From contig FMBT01000327.1 of the NCBI GenBank assembly GCA_900095095.1, positions 124,001 to 188,000 on the forward strand: DNA of 64,000 nucleotides, written 5' to 3'. This document shows, piece after piece, positions 48,228 to 59,727 of this stretch; the stretch's first letter is position 1, and each line of letters begins with the position of its first letter. The notes beneath the pieces were generated by a model. It was not told where the DNA came from, did no database searches, and saw nothing but the letters and a program-made list of their open reading frames with translations. The stretch is from Fragilariopsis cylindrus CCMP1102. Its lineage: Eukaryota; Bacillariophyta; Bacillariophyceae; Bacillariales; Bacillariaceae. The position numbers and the translations under genes were made by a program.

Positions 48228-50068
48228 ATGATAATCTCAAGTTTACCAGGAACCGACTCGCCAAGTCTTTACTATCATCAGCTCGGATTGTTGTTTTTCC
48301 ACGATCGCCGCCATCTACCACCGCTGCCGCCGCCATATCGGGTTATTCTTACTATTCGACAACTCGGCATTTAGGTGCTAAGAAGAAGAAGGTCGAAAAA
48401 GAATTCGAATACGAACCTCTCTTCCAATCTAATGTTTACGATACCAGTTTAGAAATCAATAAAGAAACTGAATTCGTACAAATCTTGCCACCGGAGGGAC
48501 ACGTCGAAACTACCACCGTTGACGGAGTAGAATACTTACGTTTAGTCGATCCATCTAAGACTTTAGCAGAACTATCCGAAAAGGCGTTTGGTGATATCGC
48601 CCATCTTTTAAGACCAAAACATTTGAATCAATTACGATTGATATTGGATGATCCTGACGCGTCAAAGAATGATAAATTCGTTGCATTGGAATTGTTACGA
48701 AACGCAGACATCGCATCTGGAAGGATCTTGCCGGGATGTCAAGACACAGGAACAGCGATCATTTCTGCCAAACGTGGTCATCGAGTGTTGACTGATGGTA
48801 ACGATGATGAATATCTAAGTTTAGGCGCTTTTGAGGCATATAAGAATCTGAATTTGCGGTATAGTCAAGTGGCACCGCAGGATATGTTTGCTGAAAAGAA
48901 TACAGGTACAAATCTTCCAGCTCAAATTGATATTGCAGCAGCAAAGGGGGATGAGTACAAATTCTTGTTCATGGCAAAAGGAGGCGGCTCAGCAAATAAA
49001 ACATTTCTGTACCAGCAAACTAAGGCACTTCTAAATCCTGGTAGTCTTGAAGAATTCTTAACAGCAACTATCAAAACCATCGGTACAAGTGCCTGTCCTC
49101 CATATCATTTAGCGATAGTTGTTGGCGGTTTGTCAGCTGAACTCACTCTTAAAACGGTCAAATTGGCATCGACGAAATTCTATGATGATTTGCCCACGTA
49201 TGGATCGGATGGAGGAAGAGCCTTTCGTGATGTGGAATGGGAAAAACAAATTCTGGAAATCACACGTAACATGGGAATTGGAGCGCAATTTGGTGGTAAA
49301 TATTTTTGTCATGATGTTCGAGTTATTAGATTACCACGTCACGGAGCAAGTTGTCCAGTTGGAATAGGGGTGAGTTGCTCGGCTGATCGACAGATTCTAG
49401 CCAAAATCGACAAAGACGGGGTCTTCCTAGAGCGTCTCGAGACAGATGTCGCTAAGTATATTCCCGACATCACCGAAACCGATCTGAATGATACCGATCA
49501 GAATGAGATCGACGTCGTTTCGATCGATCTCAATTCAATGTCCATGAAAGAATTGCGCGACGAACTTTCGAAATATCCCACCAAAACAAGATTGAGTTTG
49601 ACTGGAACAATCGTTGTTGCACGAGATATCGCGCACGCCAAGTTGCTAGAGAAAATCGAGTCGGGAGAAGGATTACCTGACTACGTCAAGGATCACATCA
49701 TTTATTACGCTGGTCCTGCAAAAACGCCAGAAGGCTACGCTTCCGGGAGTTTCGGTCCCACCACGGCCGGTCGCATGGACGCTTACGTAGGTAAATTTAT
49801 GAAACATGGTGGAAGTTTTGTGACATTGGCAAAAGGTAATCGGAGCAAAGCCGTTACAAAAGCGTGCGAAAAATATGGTGGATTTTATTTGGGCTCGATC
49901 GGTGGACCAGCTGCTATTCTAGCCAAAAACTGTATCAAGAAAGTTGAGGTTCTTGATAACGAAGAAGACGGAATGGAAGCTGTATGGAAGATAAACGTTG
50001 TTGATTTTCCTGCCTTTATTGTTGTGGATGACAAAGGTGACGATTTCTTCAAGGAATGGTTGGGATAG
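48228..50068 (+). CDS. Class I fumarate hydratase (4Fe-4S), with mitochondrial-type leader
   Basis: Converts fumarate to malate. The enzyme frame is open without a break to 50068. In frame upstream it extends through [18 protein letters not shown]...[14 protein letters not shown], an Arg/Ser-rich mitochondrial-like presequence. A start ATG (48228, MIISSLPG) lies in the frame one base off, so one base is probably missing near 48250; about 613 residues. Cluster cysteines: [27 protein letters not shown] and [18 protein letters not shown]. Other blocks: [80 protein letters not shown]. Class I fumarases are oxygen-sensitive and, among eukaryotes, known mainly from protists and algae. The TCA-cycle role in mitochondria is inferred from the leader. 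Confidence 0.93.
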
Positions 50069-50320
50069 GTGATGAAAGTGAAATAAACAGAGCATCAAAG
50101 TAGGAAAGTGAAAAATTCCTTCATACAGTAGGATTGTTTTGTTTATTTCAGGAGAACCGGATGGACAAGAAATCGAAATACAACGCAATTTTCTAACAAA
50201 AATTAGTAAAAAGTATTGATGAATTTCATAAACAGTAATATTAACTTTTCTTTATTATAAAACAATACCATCTACAATCAAATCGTTTGAAAGATTCGAT
50301 TCTCATTCTCGAAATTTCGT

Positions 50321-51526
50321 TCAATACAATCTTAACACTTTTCCTTCATATGGCGTTTTATTCACTCTTGCCGTCTCTCTCTTCACAATTTTTTGATACC
50401 TTGGTGCTCCCTTTACTGGATGTTCCCAAAACCGTTGAGTTTTTCCTATGGTAATCAAATTTATAGGTAACGGACTATGATATACCATAGCGGCTATATC
50501 GTGGTCTTCGTGTCCCTCTATGTATCCACCTTTCGCTACTCTTACCCTTGAAAAGGGAGCCTCTGAGGCTACAAATTTTGCTAAATTCATTGACATGAAA
50601 TAGCACTGGCCCGCCAAATAAATGTGAACACCATCATATTCTCGTCCCCAATGACTTTCATATCGACTAAGTTCCGATGCAGGGTGCGAAAGTTTAGAAT
50701 TGTCGTGATACCAAGGGCCTTTGTCACGAAGGGCACCACCAAAAATATTCGTGTTGTAAGGTGCAGGTGGCAATCTCGTGTGCGCAAACTCAAGAAAATC
50801 ATGTAAACGTAAGATCGAATCACTATCAAATTTCATAGCGTAGTCGATTGGTGTTGATGAATGACTAAATTGATCAGCAAGTTTGCTAGCAAAATAAAAC
50901 CAAGTTTGTGATTTCCCCTCGTTCATATTTTCTGGATGTTGAGATGCGTTACGTCGGGCCAATTGATGTCATCTTTCAAAGGATTTTTGTAGCCGGATAT
51001 TAATTCGATAGGAGTATTTTTTGTGTCTGTGTCCTCAAGACGTTCCGTAGGTGCATTGGGATCAGTATTCGATCCTGAAACGAACGTATAAATCAATTCG
51101 CATTTTTGTTGTGTGTATTATCATTCCGAAACTGACTAAGAGTGCATACCCTTTCATCTTTCCATATATTTTCAAACAAACGACGGTGCCACGTACGATG
51201 CGTCCCATCGAACATATTGTCACTGGAAAATATTCCCATCAATATTCTTGGATGCCTCAAATGAGGTGCATTGCTTCCATTTGCTGTTTCTTCCGATGCG
51301 GAAAGTTCCAATGAAGATGCTGGCTTTTCTTCGACAAGTCGGTCCGATGTCGAGTAGAAATCGGATGAAATTCTTACTCCACCTGCTCCTGTAGCAGAAA
51401 TGGGACGACTGATACCAACATGGCTGGCATATCAGGACTACTACTCGACCACGAATTAGAATGGTGGTGTCTCGATGAAATCAACAAATTATTCAGGAAC
51501 AAAGCGCCGATCGCACCCATTATCAT
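50321..51526 (-). CDS. GT31-like glycosyltransferase, type II membrane protein (three frame breaks)
   Basis: Model start at ATG 51524-51526 (MIMGAIGALFLNNLLISS, a short membrane anchor); the upstream frame RRKNASKLRF is open and a start may lie further 5'. Blocks: RILMGIFSSDNMFDGTHRTWHRRLF, ELIYTFVSGSN, TWFYFASKLADQF, YAMKFDSDSILRL (DxD-type metal site), HIYLAGQCYFMSMNLAKFVA, EGHEDHDIAAMV. The order anchor / F-x-G / KxDxD / G-CYxxS / EDxD resembles beta-1,3-galactosyltransferase-like (GT31) enzymes of the Golgi. One base appears missing near 50955, 51105 and 51400. The acceptor and donor sugars cannot be told. The 3' end is 252 bp from the fumarase stop (convergent). Confidence 0.6.
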
Positions 51527-52104
51527 AAAACGTAATTTCGAAGCGTTCTTGCGGCGGACCCCCCTCCCTCTCCTTTACTATTGTGTATGGAACATTCATC
51601 TTGTTCTACTATCTGTTGTATTGTGACATGTGGTTAGGTGTACCTGTATTAGAATATTAGAAGGGAGCAACGATGTTGAAAAGATATGTGAAGCAGAATA
51701 TTACGGTACTACTTCGGTATGTTGTTATCGTTGCAACATTTCCGACCCTTTTTTGCTGCATTTTTTGAAAACGGGGTGTACTTCAAGTACTCGGAGTTGG
51801 TTCTTCGTACTTCTTTGGAAAGTTTTTTTAACGGTTTTACCCCCAAATTTGTGATAAATTGTGATAGTCCACTATCGGAATTCTTTTTTCTGTTAGAAAA
51901 TGAGCCTGATTTCTCGTACGTAGCGTACATATCTTTATACAGTAGCCTATCTACCATTCGGCATAGTACAAACCACTTAGTAGAGGATGCCATACTGTAC
52001 TTGTAGTTTTGTAGACACATATTATTGACACCTTTTACTAAACATGGTTGATTTGTTGATTTCAATTTTCGATCTTCGATTGAGACAACCACGATTCGAT
52101 TCAA
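51527..52104. other. Divergent intergenic region
   Basis: Between the glycosyltransferase (-) and the Cys-rich protein (+). Overlapping ORFs on both strands (51709-52158, -; 51719-52006, +) mirror each other; neither has a domain or leader, so neither is called. Confidence 0.4.
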
Positions 52105-53031
52105 ATGAATGAAATACGTAAGGACACAACAACAGTAAAAATGACAAGAACCAGACAACGAAAGGCAAGAACTATGAGAATATCAACATCGTCGTCGTCA
52201 TCATCATCATCATCTGCTCGCAGTAGGATCTTATTCTTCTTTGCTACCGCAATCCTTGTGGCTTTTCAGATATTTGCGTCCAATACCATTCTACTTGCGG
52301 ACGCACAAGACGCTACGAACGACACGACGATCATGGAAGTCGGAACAGACGATGAGGAGGAAAAGATCCAACATGGAAAAGTTTATTAAAATTATGTAAG
52401 CACCAACCAAGTATACTGTGGTAAAATACACGTGATAGTCTATTTTCTATCTTCCTTCACTCCATTTTTCTGACTAACAAACCCAATTGAAAACTACATT
52501 ATTTCCTATTAATTACTATAACATTCAACCATAACAACAACAATATAAGGTCCAATTAAGATCGCAAAATTGAGTCCATGTATTGACTCCGATTCCGATT
52601 TGTCACAATGTACGAATTGTGTGACAGAATTCGTTAGCGATAACAATATTTTAAGTGACGGTGGCGAAAATGAAAATAATAATGATGATAGCAATAACGC
52701 TACTACTACTACCGCATTCTGTAACAATATCCAAACCGAGGTATGCAGGGGTGTTGCTACATGTGGTGATTCGTGTGGTTTAATAACCAGTAATGGAGAG
52801 AATGGAAAAGTTGCTTCTTTTCTTCAATTTGGTAGCAGTTGTGAAACATTATTTTTGGATTTAGTTATTTGTGCTTTGGAATCTCAAAATATTGGCGAGG
52901 ATTGTTCTATGGAAACATGTGCAGCCAACGGAACCGCTGTCGGTTCCAGTTCCGTCGCTCCGTCGTTATCACTATCAGCAGTAATAACAGTTGCATGGGT
53001 AACGGCTATTACGTCGATTTCATTTTTCTGA
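52105..53031 (+). CDS. Cys-rich secreted or GPI-anchored-type protein of unknown function
   Basis: Exons 52105-52395 and 52550-53031; intron 52396-52549 (GTAAGC..ATAAG). The phases agree only if one base is restored near 52382, giving QHGKSLLKLC/PIKIAKLSPC across the junction. ATG 52105, 52141 or 52174 could start. Leader: basic, poly-Ser, then ILFFFATAILVAFQIFAS with cleavage near LADA. Mature part: at least twelve cysteines, in CTNC, CNN..VC..CGDSC..SC and C..DCSMETC patterns, with an Asp/Asn/Thr-rich spacer. The last ~20 residues (LSLSAVITVAWVTAITSISFF) are hydrophobic with no cytoplasmic tail, typical of GPI-anchor signals. An extracellular or cell-surface role is inferred; the family is not recognised. 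Confidence 0.6.
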
Positions 53032-53453
53032 AGAGAGACGAAATATGATGATTAGAAGAAGAAAAAGAAAAATAACGTTTCCTTTGTGTGCGTGTGTATA
53101 TATATTCAATGTCTCTCTATTCAATATGTGACATTCAATATAGTATTATATAAAGTAGCTCTGATCTTTTTTTTGTGGTGATAATATTGTGTAATATCGT
53201 CTTGTCCATTCGTAATTTGCGCCGTATATCCGCTGTGTGTGGTGAGATAATATATTTTTGGTGGTATCGTGTCTATCGGTTGTGCGCTTTTCTCATAACA
53301 AATCCCAACCCCTCACTGGTTTCACTTGAGTACTAGAATGAAATATTAGTATTGATCCTATTAGGTTTAGAATCTTTAGCATATTATTGAGGCTGGAAAT
53401 GATGCATTTTCTCAACTTCTAATATTGTTTCCCCTATCAGAAGATCAGCCTTA
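53032..53453. other. Convergent 3' region
   Basis: Between the Cys-rich gene (+) and the TLC gene (-). AT/GT-rich, no gene. Confidence 0.5.
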
Positions 53454-54140
53454 TTATTCCTTTTTCTTATTTTCATCCTCGGATTTTTTGTTATCACCTT
53501 TTATTGCAATCCTGACGATTTTAATCCACCACCATATTTGTAACAAATAAAACAACATCAGAAGGATCAGAACAGGGTGCGTATATTCTAATCCTTCATC
53601 GATTAGATCTTTAGCCATGAACGGAACCCAAACCATTCGACATAAAGTAAATACCACAGCAAAAATACCAAATAGCCAAGGTTTGCGGTATTTCTTTACT
53701 GGGACCATTAATAGACTAGATGTTTCGATGTAGCTCGCTTTTGAATTCATTCTTAGCGTACGGAGAATTGGTAAATGGAAGTTTAACAATCCTAAAATTA
53801 AAGCCATGACGCCATGTGCAGCGTACAGAACGTGTCCAGACTTCAAGGTATCGATGATATCAATAATAAAGTATGATAACGACCACAAAATACCGTTTCG
53901 TTCATTGAAAATTGAATCGTCATTGTAGTACAAACTGAGTGAACCAAGAGTTATGGCACCAACATGATGCAAGGTATGCAAGGAACCCCATCGTCCGTAA
54001 TCTTTTTTTGATACGGTTGCGTACAACCAACAACTAAGCCACAATCCAAAGGGGAACCAAAATGCGTACCAATTCGTATCGACGTTGTAATAGTCGAACC
54101 AAAATTTCTTTACTTGTAGAATAATTGCGATTTCAGACAT
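53454..54140 (-). CDS. TLC-domain (TRAM/Lag1/CLN8) membrane protein, TLCD4-like
   Basis: 228 residues from ATG 54138-54140; the frame is open to an earlier ATG at 54266, and a CTAG acceptor-like site at 54191-54200 hints at another exon. Six or seven hydrophobic spans. The TLC core is clear: KKDYGRWGSLHTLHHVGAITLGSLSLYYND, LWSLSYFIIDIIDTL, HGVMALILGLLNFHLPILRTL, ETSSLLM, LCRMVWVPFMAKDL, PVLILLMLFYLLQIWWWIKIV. It ends in a Lys-rich KKSEDENKKKE tail, possibly an ER-retrieval signal. TLC proteins act on or sense lipids (ceramide synthases, plasmalogen and phosphatidylethanolamine regulators). The ceramide-synthase motif HH..TxxL is not present in full, so a ceramide synthase is unlikely. Confidence 0.75.
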   Translation of the reverse strand: MSEIAIILQVKKFWFDYYNVDTNWYAFWFPFGLWLSCWLYATVSKKDYGRWGSLHTLHHVGAITLGSLSLYYNDDSIFNERNGILWSLSYFIIDIIDTLKSGHVLYAAHGVMALILGLLNFHLPILRTLRMNSKASYIETSSLLMVPVKKYRKPWLFGIFAVVFTLCRMVWVPFMAKDLIDEGLEYTHPVLILLMLFYLLQIWWWIKIVRIAIKGDNKKSEDENKKKE

Positions 54141-54585
54141 AGTATTTTCAATTGTTGTTGCAATTGTTTGATCAAGGCAGAGTTCGTCGTAGTCACCTAG
54201 GATAAATAATAGAGTATTAGATTTGATTACTGTTCGATCACGTTCACCATTCACATTTTGATACATTGATAGTAGATAGATAAAGATATTATAGGGGGAG
54301 GTAGATTACATTTTTGTTAGTTTGACCCCCTTTTCCTATCAGACAAATTAGCGGAACGTGACTGCGCGACAGACATCGCCTGCCCGTAAAATAGAGGGAG
54401 TCATTTTTTCTATTTTTATTCAAATCGAATCAAACAACGTGTTGGCTGTTATCGTTAAGACCCTAGCATGAACTTCTTCAACAAGCACGGCAGACATGCT
54501 GTATATTTGAAATTGCTATTAAAAGAATTCAAAGAATTCATTACAATTCGAATAATAAACGGTAATACAAGGAAAGAAATCAACC
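54141..54585. other. Divergent promoter region
   Basis: Between the TLC gene (-) and Rab GDI (+). May contain a first exon of the TLC gene (54200-54266). A direct repeat AAAGAATTC occurs at 54522-54539. Confidence 0.4.
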
Positions 54586-56369
54586 ATGGCAGGAGAAACA
54601 AAGGTACGTTGATCAATCGATACATTGGTGCTGATCTTTTGTAGCGAAATGTGTATAGAGAATATCGGTACTAATAGTTCAATAGCACGAATTCAATTTT
54701 ATCAAAAAAGAATAGTGTACTTCTACTTAAAAAATGATTATCTTAATCTGACTGAAAACATTTAATTTGATTTCATCTCTTCATATTTTCATATTATAAA
54801 CTCCATCTGTGACGATAGACATTTGATTGGTTACCAGAAGGAACAGAAGCCTTGGCGGACGGTGAATACGATTGCATTGTTTTAGGAACGGGTTTGAAAG
54901 AATGTGTCATTTCTGGTTTGCTTTCCGTGAAAGGAAAAAAAATCCTACAGGTGATCGTAATGGGTACTATGGTGGTGATGGTGCATCCTTAAATTTAACG
55001 AACTTGTTTGAAAAATTCGGTGCGGGTGATGCTCCTACCAATATGGGTGAAAACCGTGACTACAACGTCGATTTGGTTCCTAAATTTATTATGGCGTGTG
55101 GAAATCTTACCAAGATGCTGTTACATACAAAGGTCACTCGTTATTTAGACTTCAAGAGTATTTCAGGTTCGTACGTGTATAAGGCAGGAAAAATCCACAA
55201 AATTCCAACATCTGGTGTACAAGAAGTCCTTCAGAGTCCTCTCATGTCACTATTTGAAAAGCGCCGATTCCGCAGTTTTATGATTTCGTTGATAAATACA
55301 AAGAAGAATCGTCTGAAACATGGGAAGGACGTGACCTAACAACTATGACAATGAATCAGCTGTACAAGGACTTTGGTTTGCAACCTGATACGGCTCAATT
55401 CATTTCACATGCGATGTGCTTGAAACTTGATGAAAGTCATATGAACGAACCGGCATTACCAACCGTGAAGGAACTTCAAATCTATATGTATTCGTTAATG
55501 CGGTACGGAACTTCGCCTTACATCTATCCATGCTACGGATTAGGAGGCCTACCCGAAGGATTTTCTAGAATTTGTGCCATACATGGTGGAACGTTTATGT
55601 TAAACCAAGACGTCGATGAAATCGTGTTCGACGCAGAAGGCAAGGCATGCGGAATTAAATGTTCCGAGGACGGCAAGAAAATGATGGCAAAGGCACCAAT
55701 GATCGTAGGTGATCCATCCTATTTCAGTCAAGATAAGGTCAAACCAACATCGCAAGTTGTTCGTTGTATTTGTTTGTTAAACCATCCAATTCCGGATACA
55801 AAAGACAGCGAATCTGTCCAGATCGTCGTTCCTGGTCCTCAGGTTGGACGAATCAACGACGTCTTTGTTTGTTCGATGGGAAATTCCTTACAGGTCACAG
55901 CACCTGGTGTATACGTAGCGATCGTGTCAACCATTAGCGAAAAACATGATCCCGATGAAGATCTAGCATCGGGACTTCGTTTGTTGGGTCCAATCCTTAA
56001 GAGATTTACTAGCGTTTCGCAACAATACGAACCTGTTGCGGATGGAACTTCTGACAACTGTTACATCAGCAAGGTAAGAATAGAAATAATGTTCCCGTTT
56101 CCCTTTTTTCTAAAGTTAGCAACATCGATCGAACGTCATTCATAATTGACATCATTGCGTCACGATAAGTATTCCTTTTCATTTTTATTCTAACATGATT
56201 TATTTATTGTGTTTGTTGGTTTGTGTCTATTTGTTTGTTTGCACAGAGTTTTGACGCGACATCTCATTTTGAAAATGATTGTGATGATTTATTGAGTCTG
56301 TACAAACGAGTTACCGGAGAAGAACTTGATTTGTCTATCAACGCCGATAGCGTCGAAGGGGATTATTAA
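54586..56369 (+). CDS. GDI1: Rab GDP-dissociation inhibitor
   Basis: Extracts prenylated GDP-Rab from membranes and recycles it. Exons 54586-54603 (MAGETK), 54819-56073, 56247-56369; introns 54604-54818 and 56074-56246. After restoring one base near 54950 and one near 55277 the protein is about 465 residues, the family norm. Blocks: [155 protein letters not shown] and a C-terminal acidic [14 protein letters not shown] rather than Rab escort protein, given the length and MSLFEKRR. A core single-copy gene, so the two breaks are probably sequence errors. Confidence 0.94.
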
Positions 56370-57044
56370 AACATAAAACAACATTACTAAGAATTTCCAA
56401 CAAAACAAAAAGAGAGTGACTTGATACCTTATTCTTTGTTATATAAAGCAAAAAGTTATGGACAGCAAAAAAAACAAAAAGCGAATAAACATGAAAAAAT
56501 TCAGGACCTATTATACGTACATAAAATTAATGTAGAATATGAAACGAATTACGAATTATATGCAATGTATATTTCATCCTCCACAATAGAGTAAATCCAA
56601 GTGAGCGTACGACTGGAATTGTTCCCAACGTCCTTCTAAATTTAGATGTAGCATTCCCATTGGAGTTCGAAACAGTAGTAATATTTAGCGCCGACCGAGC
56701 ACACCTTCAAGGGCTTTCCTGTATCCTGATCGAATAGTTTTTAAAATTCGACTAGTACTCTTCCATACCATTGCCCTTCTCTCTTGTCTGGTTCTACAAT
56801 GGCAAATTTCGCTGTGAAACTAGACAAAGATGAAGGATGTGAGTTTGATACTGGGTGTTGACTCAACTCTTCTCTCTTGGAGGCATTGAGAGGCTTGCTT
56901 TGGCATTTACCAGTAGTCACAGGCTTTTTTTCTTTTTTTGGATTTGAAAATTAACACGGTGTTTTACTAGTGAAAAAATAGTTGCGCACACCTCAGATTG
57001 TTTAGAGGTTAAATCATTTATGCACGCAGAGCACATCAAGTCTA
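56370..57044. other. Intergenic, no gene seen
   Basis: 3' region of Rab GDI and spacer; no supported ORF. Confidence 0.45.
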
Positions 57045-57074
57045 GGTTCCATAGCTCAAGTCCCGCTGGGATCA
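57045..57074 (+). pseudogene. tRNA-Trp relic, internally deleted
   Basis: 30 bases equal to the first 14 and last 16 bases of the intact tRNA-Trp at 59581-59653. The central 43 bases (D loop to T loop) are gone; the joint falls on TCA, which is present at both edges of the lost part. The downstream flank (ATCTTTTTGAAC, then TTTTCT) also matches the intact gene's 3' flank, so the copy included the terminator. It lacks box A, the anticodon and a T arm, so it cannot function. Confidence 0.85.
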
Positions 57075-59570
57075 ATATCTTTTTGAACCTTTTCTGATTT
57101 ATACATACTTCATTTGTGATTTTTCTTGGGAAACAATCATATATTTTTTCACAGAAAATCACAAAAAGATAGATTCAGCTTGTGAGAGAAGAAGAATGGA
57201 AGGTCATGGAATATGAAGAGGATGACTTGACAAATTGCCTTTCGTTACAGTCTAGGGCTTCCTACTTGCGGTATTTAAGCACTTTCCTCATAGCCTTAAT
57301 GAAAGTTTCTCTATCTTCTCAATGAGCTCGAATGGTGACATCGTGGTGAAATATTGCCAATTTTTTGCGTTTTTCTGCTGCTACACACTGTGCTTGCTTC
57401 TTCAATGCTGTGTTGTTGGCTGTAACGTGCTCTCTCCTAGCAGGTGCTGCTGCTTTTGTTAGTATAACCAAAGTAGGCTGTTTGACGGCTAGATCCGTTC
57501 CAGCTGACTTGAGTTCATCCCTAGCACGTTGTACTTTTGCTCATAATTCTATTAGCATAAAATGTTTTTGAAGTAGATATATTTGTAGGTCGTGCAGTCA
57601 ATCTCCTTTTGCTAGTTATTGCGGGTGCGTTGGCTTATGTGTAAAACAGCAAGTTTGGCTGCTCTAATTTGTACTAAGTCTGCCAATTTGTATCACAAGG
57701 TTTGGACTTCAGTTCGTGTGAATGGGGGGACTGATAGTATGGTTGATGTGATGGTAGATGTTGTTCCCAGGGTTCCTTTGTTGGCTGCCATTGTTGTTTC
57801 GTTGTGTCGAAATCAGGGTGGGTAAAGATGGTTGTTGCCTTTGTACTTTGCTGAATATTAAGCAAGGTGACAATTGCAGCGGACATGTTCAGGTGTGTTA
57901 CTGCAATAGTTTCCTGTCTGATAGATCCATGTTTTGTGTTTTGTTGGTTTGATTGTGTTGATTTTGATGTAGACACCATGATTTGTAAATGTTTCCGAAA
58001 GGCGTTTTTCTTTTCCATTTTGAATCCGGTGTTCTGTTTTTCTTTTCCATTATGAATCCGGTGTTCTTGTGTTTAATATCATTGAATATTCTTGTGTTTA
58101 ATAGTATTGAGAGTGTTGATGATGCTGGTGAGTTTGCCTGAATTTTTGTGTGGAACAATTTTGAACCAGAGGTTTTTGCAGGGTTGATGGTCCATTTGGT
58201 TCGGACGGGCGATGGTTGCGCGCTTGTCCTGTGTGTCTGTTGGTAAAATGACATTGGAGTGGTGGTCACGGAAAATCGTTGGTTGCAGGGCTTGGTGTTG
58301 ATGTGGCAGTTGGGAAAAGACGCGCTAATTTAAATAATTTTGCATGGAGGTTCTCATGATTGCCAGATGAGGAATCGAATAGGGGCAACAACGAAGTTTA
58401 CTGCTTTTCTTGCTAAGTCAACTAGTTTGAGCCATTGTTGTTTATCCTCTCTTGGGGATGATTGTAGCAGAATATAATTGTAGGATCGGAAGAGATGTGT
58501 GTCTTCTTGCAGTATATGTGTGTTGTCATCTCAAAATTCCCCTGATATATGTGCATCTCATTGAGCGTTCAAATAGAGAATATTGTACACGATCAATGGG
58601 GAGTGTTAAATTGAACATATGACATTATGTCCCTAAAAGCTAATAATTTAGGATGCCAAGTTTGAGTTGAAGAGAGACACAAAGTGCAAACGCCAAACCA
58701 CTAATACAAATACCGTATTAGGCTGAAACAACATTATGAATACCGTTATATGCGGTAGAATACCGCTCACCGCAATACCAGAAGGCAACAAAAGACCAAG
58801 ATTACGAGAAATACCCCATCTCTCTCTCTTTCATTGTTGGTGGATTGAAATAACCATAGACTGAATAAACAAGTGTGTTAATAACAACCTTTTGCATTTG
58901 GACTGATTGAGATATTGCCATAGCAGTATCAATAGATACATCTACATACGAATAGCACCATTCTGTGCACAGAAAATCTGAAAGGAGTTGTCAAACGCTT
59001 TTATTTTGCACGTGTTTTTACATGTTTTTTCTACACAATCAAAGTTCAAGGTTGTATGTTTGTACACCATCTTTGCTCCCTTGTTTTGACCAGATGAAGT
59101 CGGTGTGCCTTGATATCAACTATTATGATACAGTTTGTCAGAAAGAACAGGAGAAAAATGTTGGTTGTTAGCTTGTAACAGCAGTCCCGATTCCATTCAA
59201 AGGAGAATGGACCACACACATTTCGTATTTGAATAGATGATTGATAATCTGATGTGACTGGCACTATGACTAGTGTTTGAATAAGATGACATGGCAAGAT
59301 TTGAGTGTTGCTAGTTAAGTCCGATTTTTGAGGAAAAAAACCCCTCTAAAAAAGACTCTAAGTTCCTGCCCCATATATGGGCCAATAGCCTGAAAGCTGT
59401 TAACAGCAAAATTTAGCTGGAATCCTGGTAACATGAAGAAATGATATTAAATCATACGTACATCATCGTAAATAATAACACCAATTGCACTGCCTGACTT
59501 CTGATTTGACTACTTCTTTTGCTTGTGGAAGAGGGAAGAAAAGAGAACAATCAAAATTTAGAAAAAGTTC
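57075..59570. other. Gene-poor stretch with short tandem duplications
   Basis: About 2.5 kb. At 58009-58072 a ~33-bp unit (TTTTTCTTTTCCATT.TGAATCCGGTGTTC) is doubled, then TTCTTGTGTTTAATA is doubled (58064-58103). An ORF from 57365 on + reads like a signal peptide (LLAVTCSLLAGAAAFVSITK) but opens at TTG and stops after 68 codons. Local GT/TG richness near 57700-58300. No gene supported. Confidence 0.45.
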
Positions 59571-59575
59571 AAAAA
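59571..59575 (-). terminator. RNA polymerase III T-run terminator of tRNA-Trp
   Basis: Five consecutive T on the minus strand, five bases after the tRNA 3' end. It is also retained next to the relic at 57045. Confidence 0.75.
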
Positions 59576-59580
59576 GATGG

Positions 59581-59653
59581 TGATCCCAGCGGGACTTGAA
59601 CCCACGACCTTCGGGTCTGGAATCCGATGCTCTACCAACTGAGCTATGGAACC
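59581..59653 (-). tRNA. tRNA-Trp (anticodon CCA)
   Basis: 73 bases that fold as a normal cloverleaf: acceptor GGTTCCA/TGGGATC (with two G-U pairs), D stem GCTC/GAGC, anticodon stem TCGGA/CCCGA with one A-C mismatch next to the loop, loop TTCCAGA with anticodon CCA, T stem GTGGG/CCCGC, loop TTCAAGT, discriminator A. Box A TAGCTCAGTTGG and box B GGTTCAAGTCC are perfect for Pol III. No intron. The three bases after the discriminator are CCA in the DNA, which is unusual for a eukaryotic nuclear tRNA and may be chance. Confidence 0.93.
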
Positions 59654-59727
59654 TGATTTTGCTGTACAACGTCGCACACATTCTAAATACTTGAACCCTC
59701 GTTTTTATAATTTTTGAAGCAGTGAAT

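Noticed and set aside
51709-52158. 149-codon minus-strand ORF mirrored by a plus-strand ORF
   Set aside because: Both strands are open over the same bases, no domain, and it overlaps the 5' end of the Cys-rich gene.
57365-57571. Short ORF reading like a plastid signal peptide (GAAAFVSI)
   Set aside because: Opens with TTG, stops after 68 codons, and no downstream mature protein was found in any frame.
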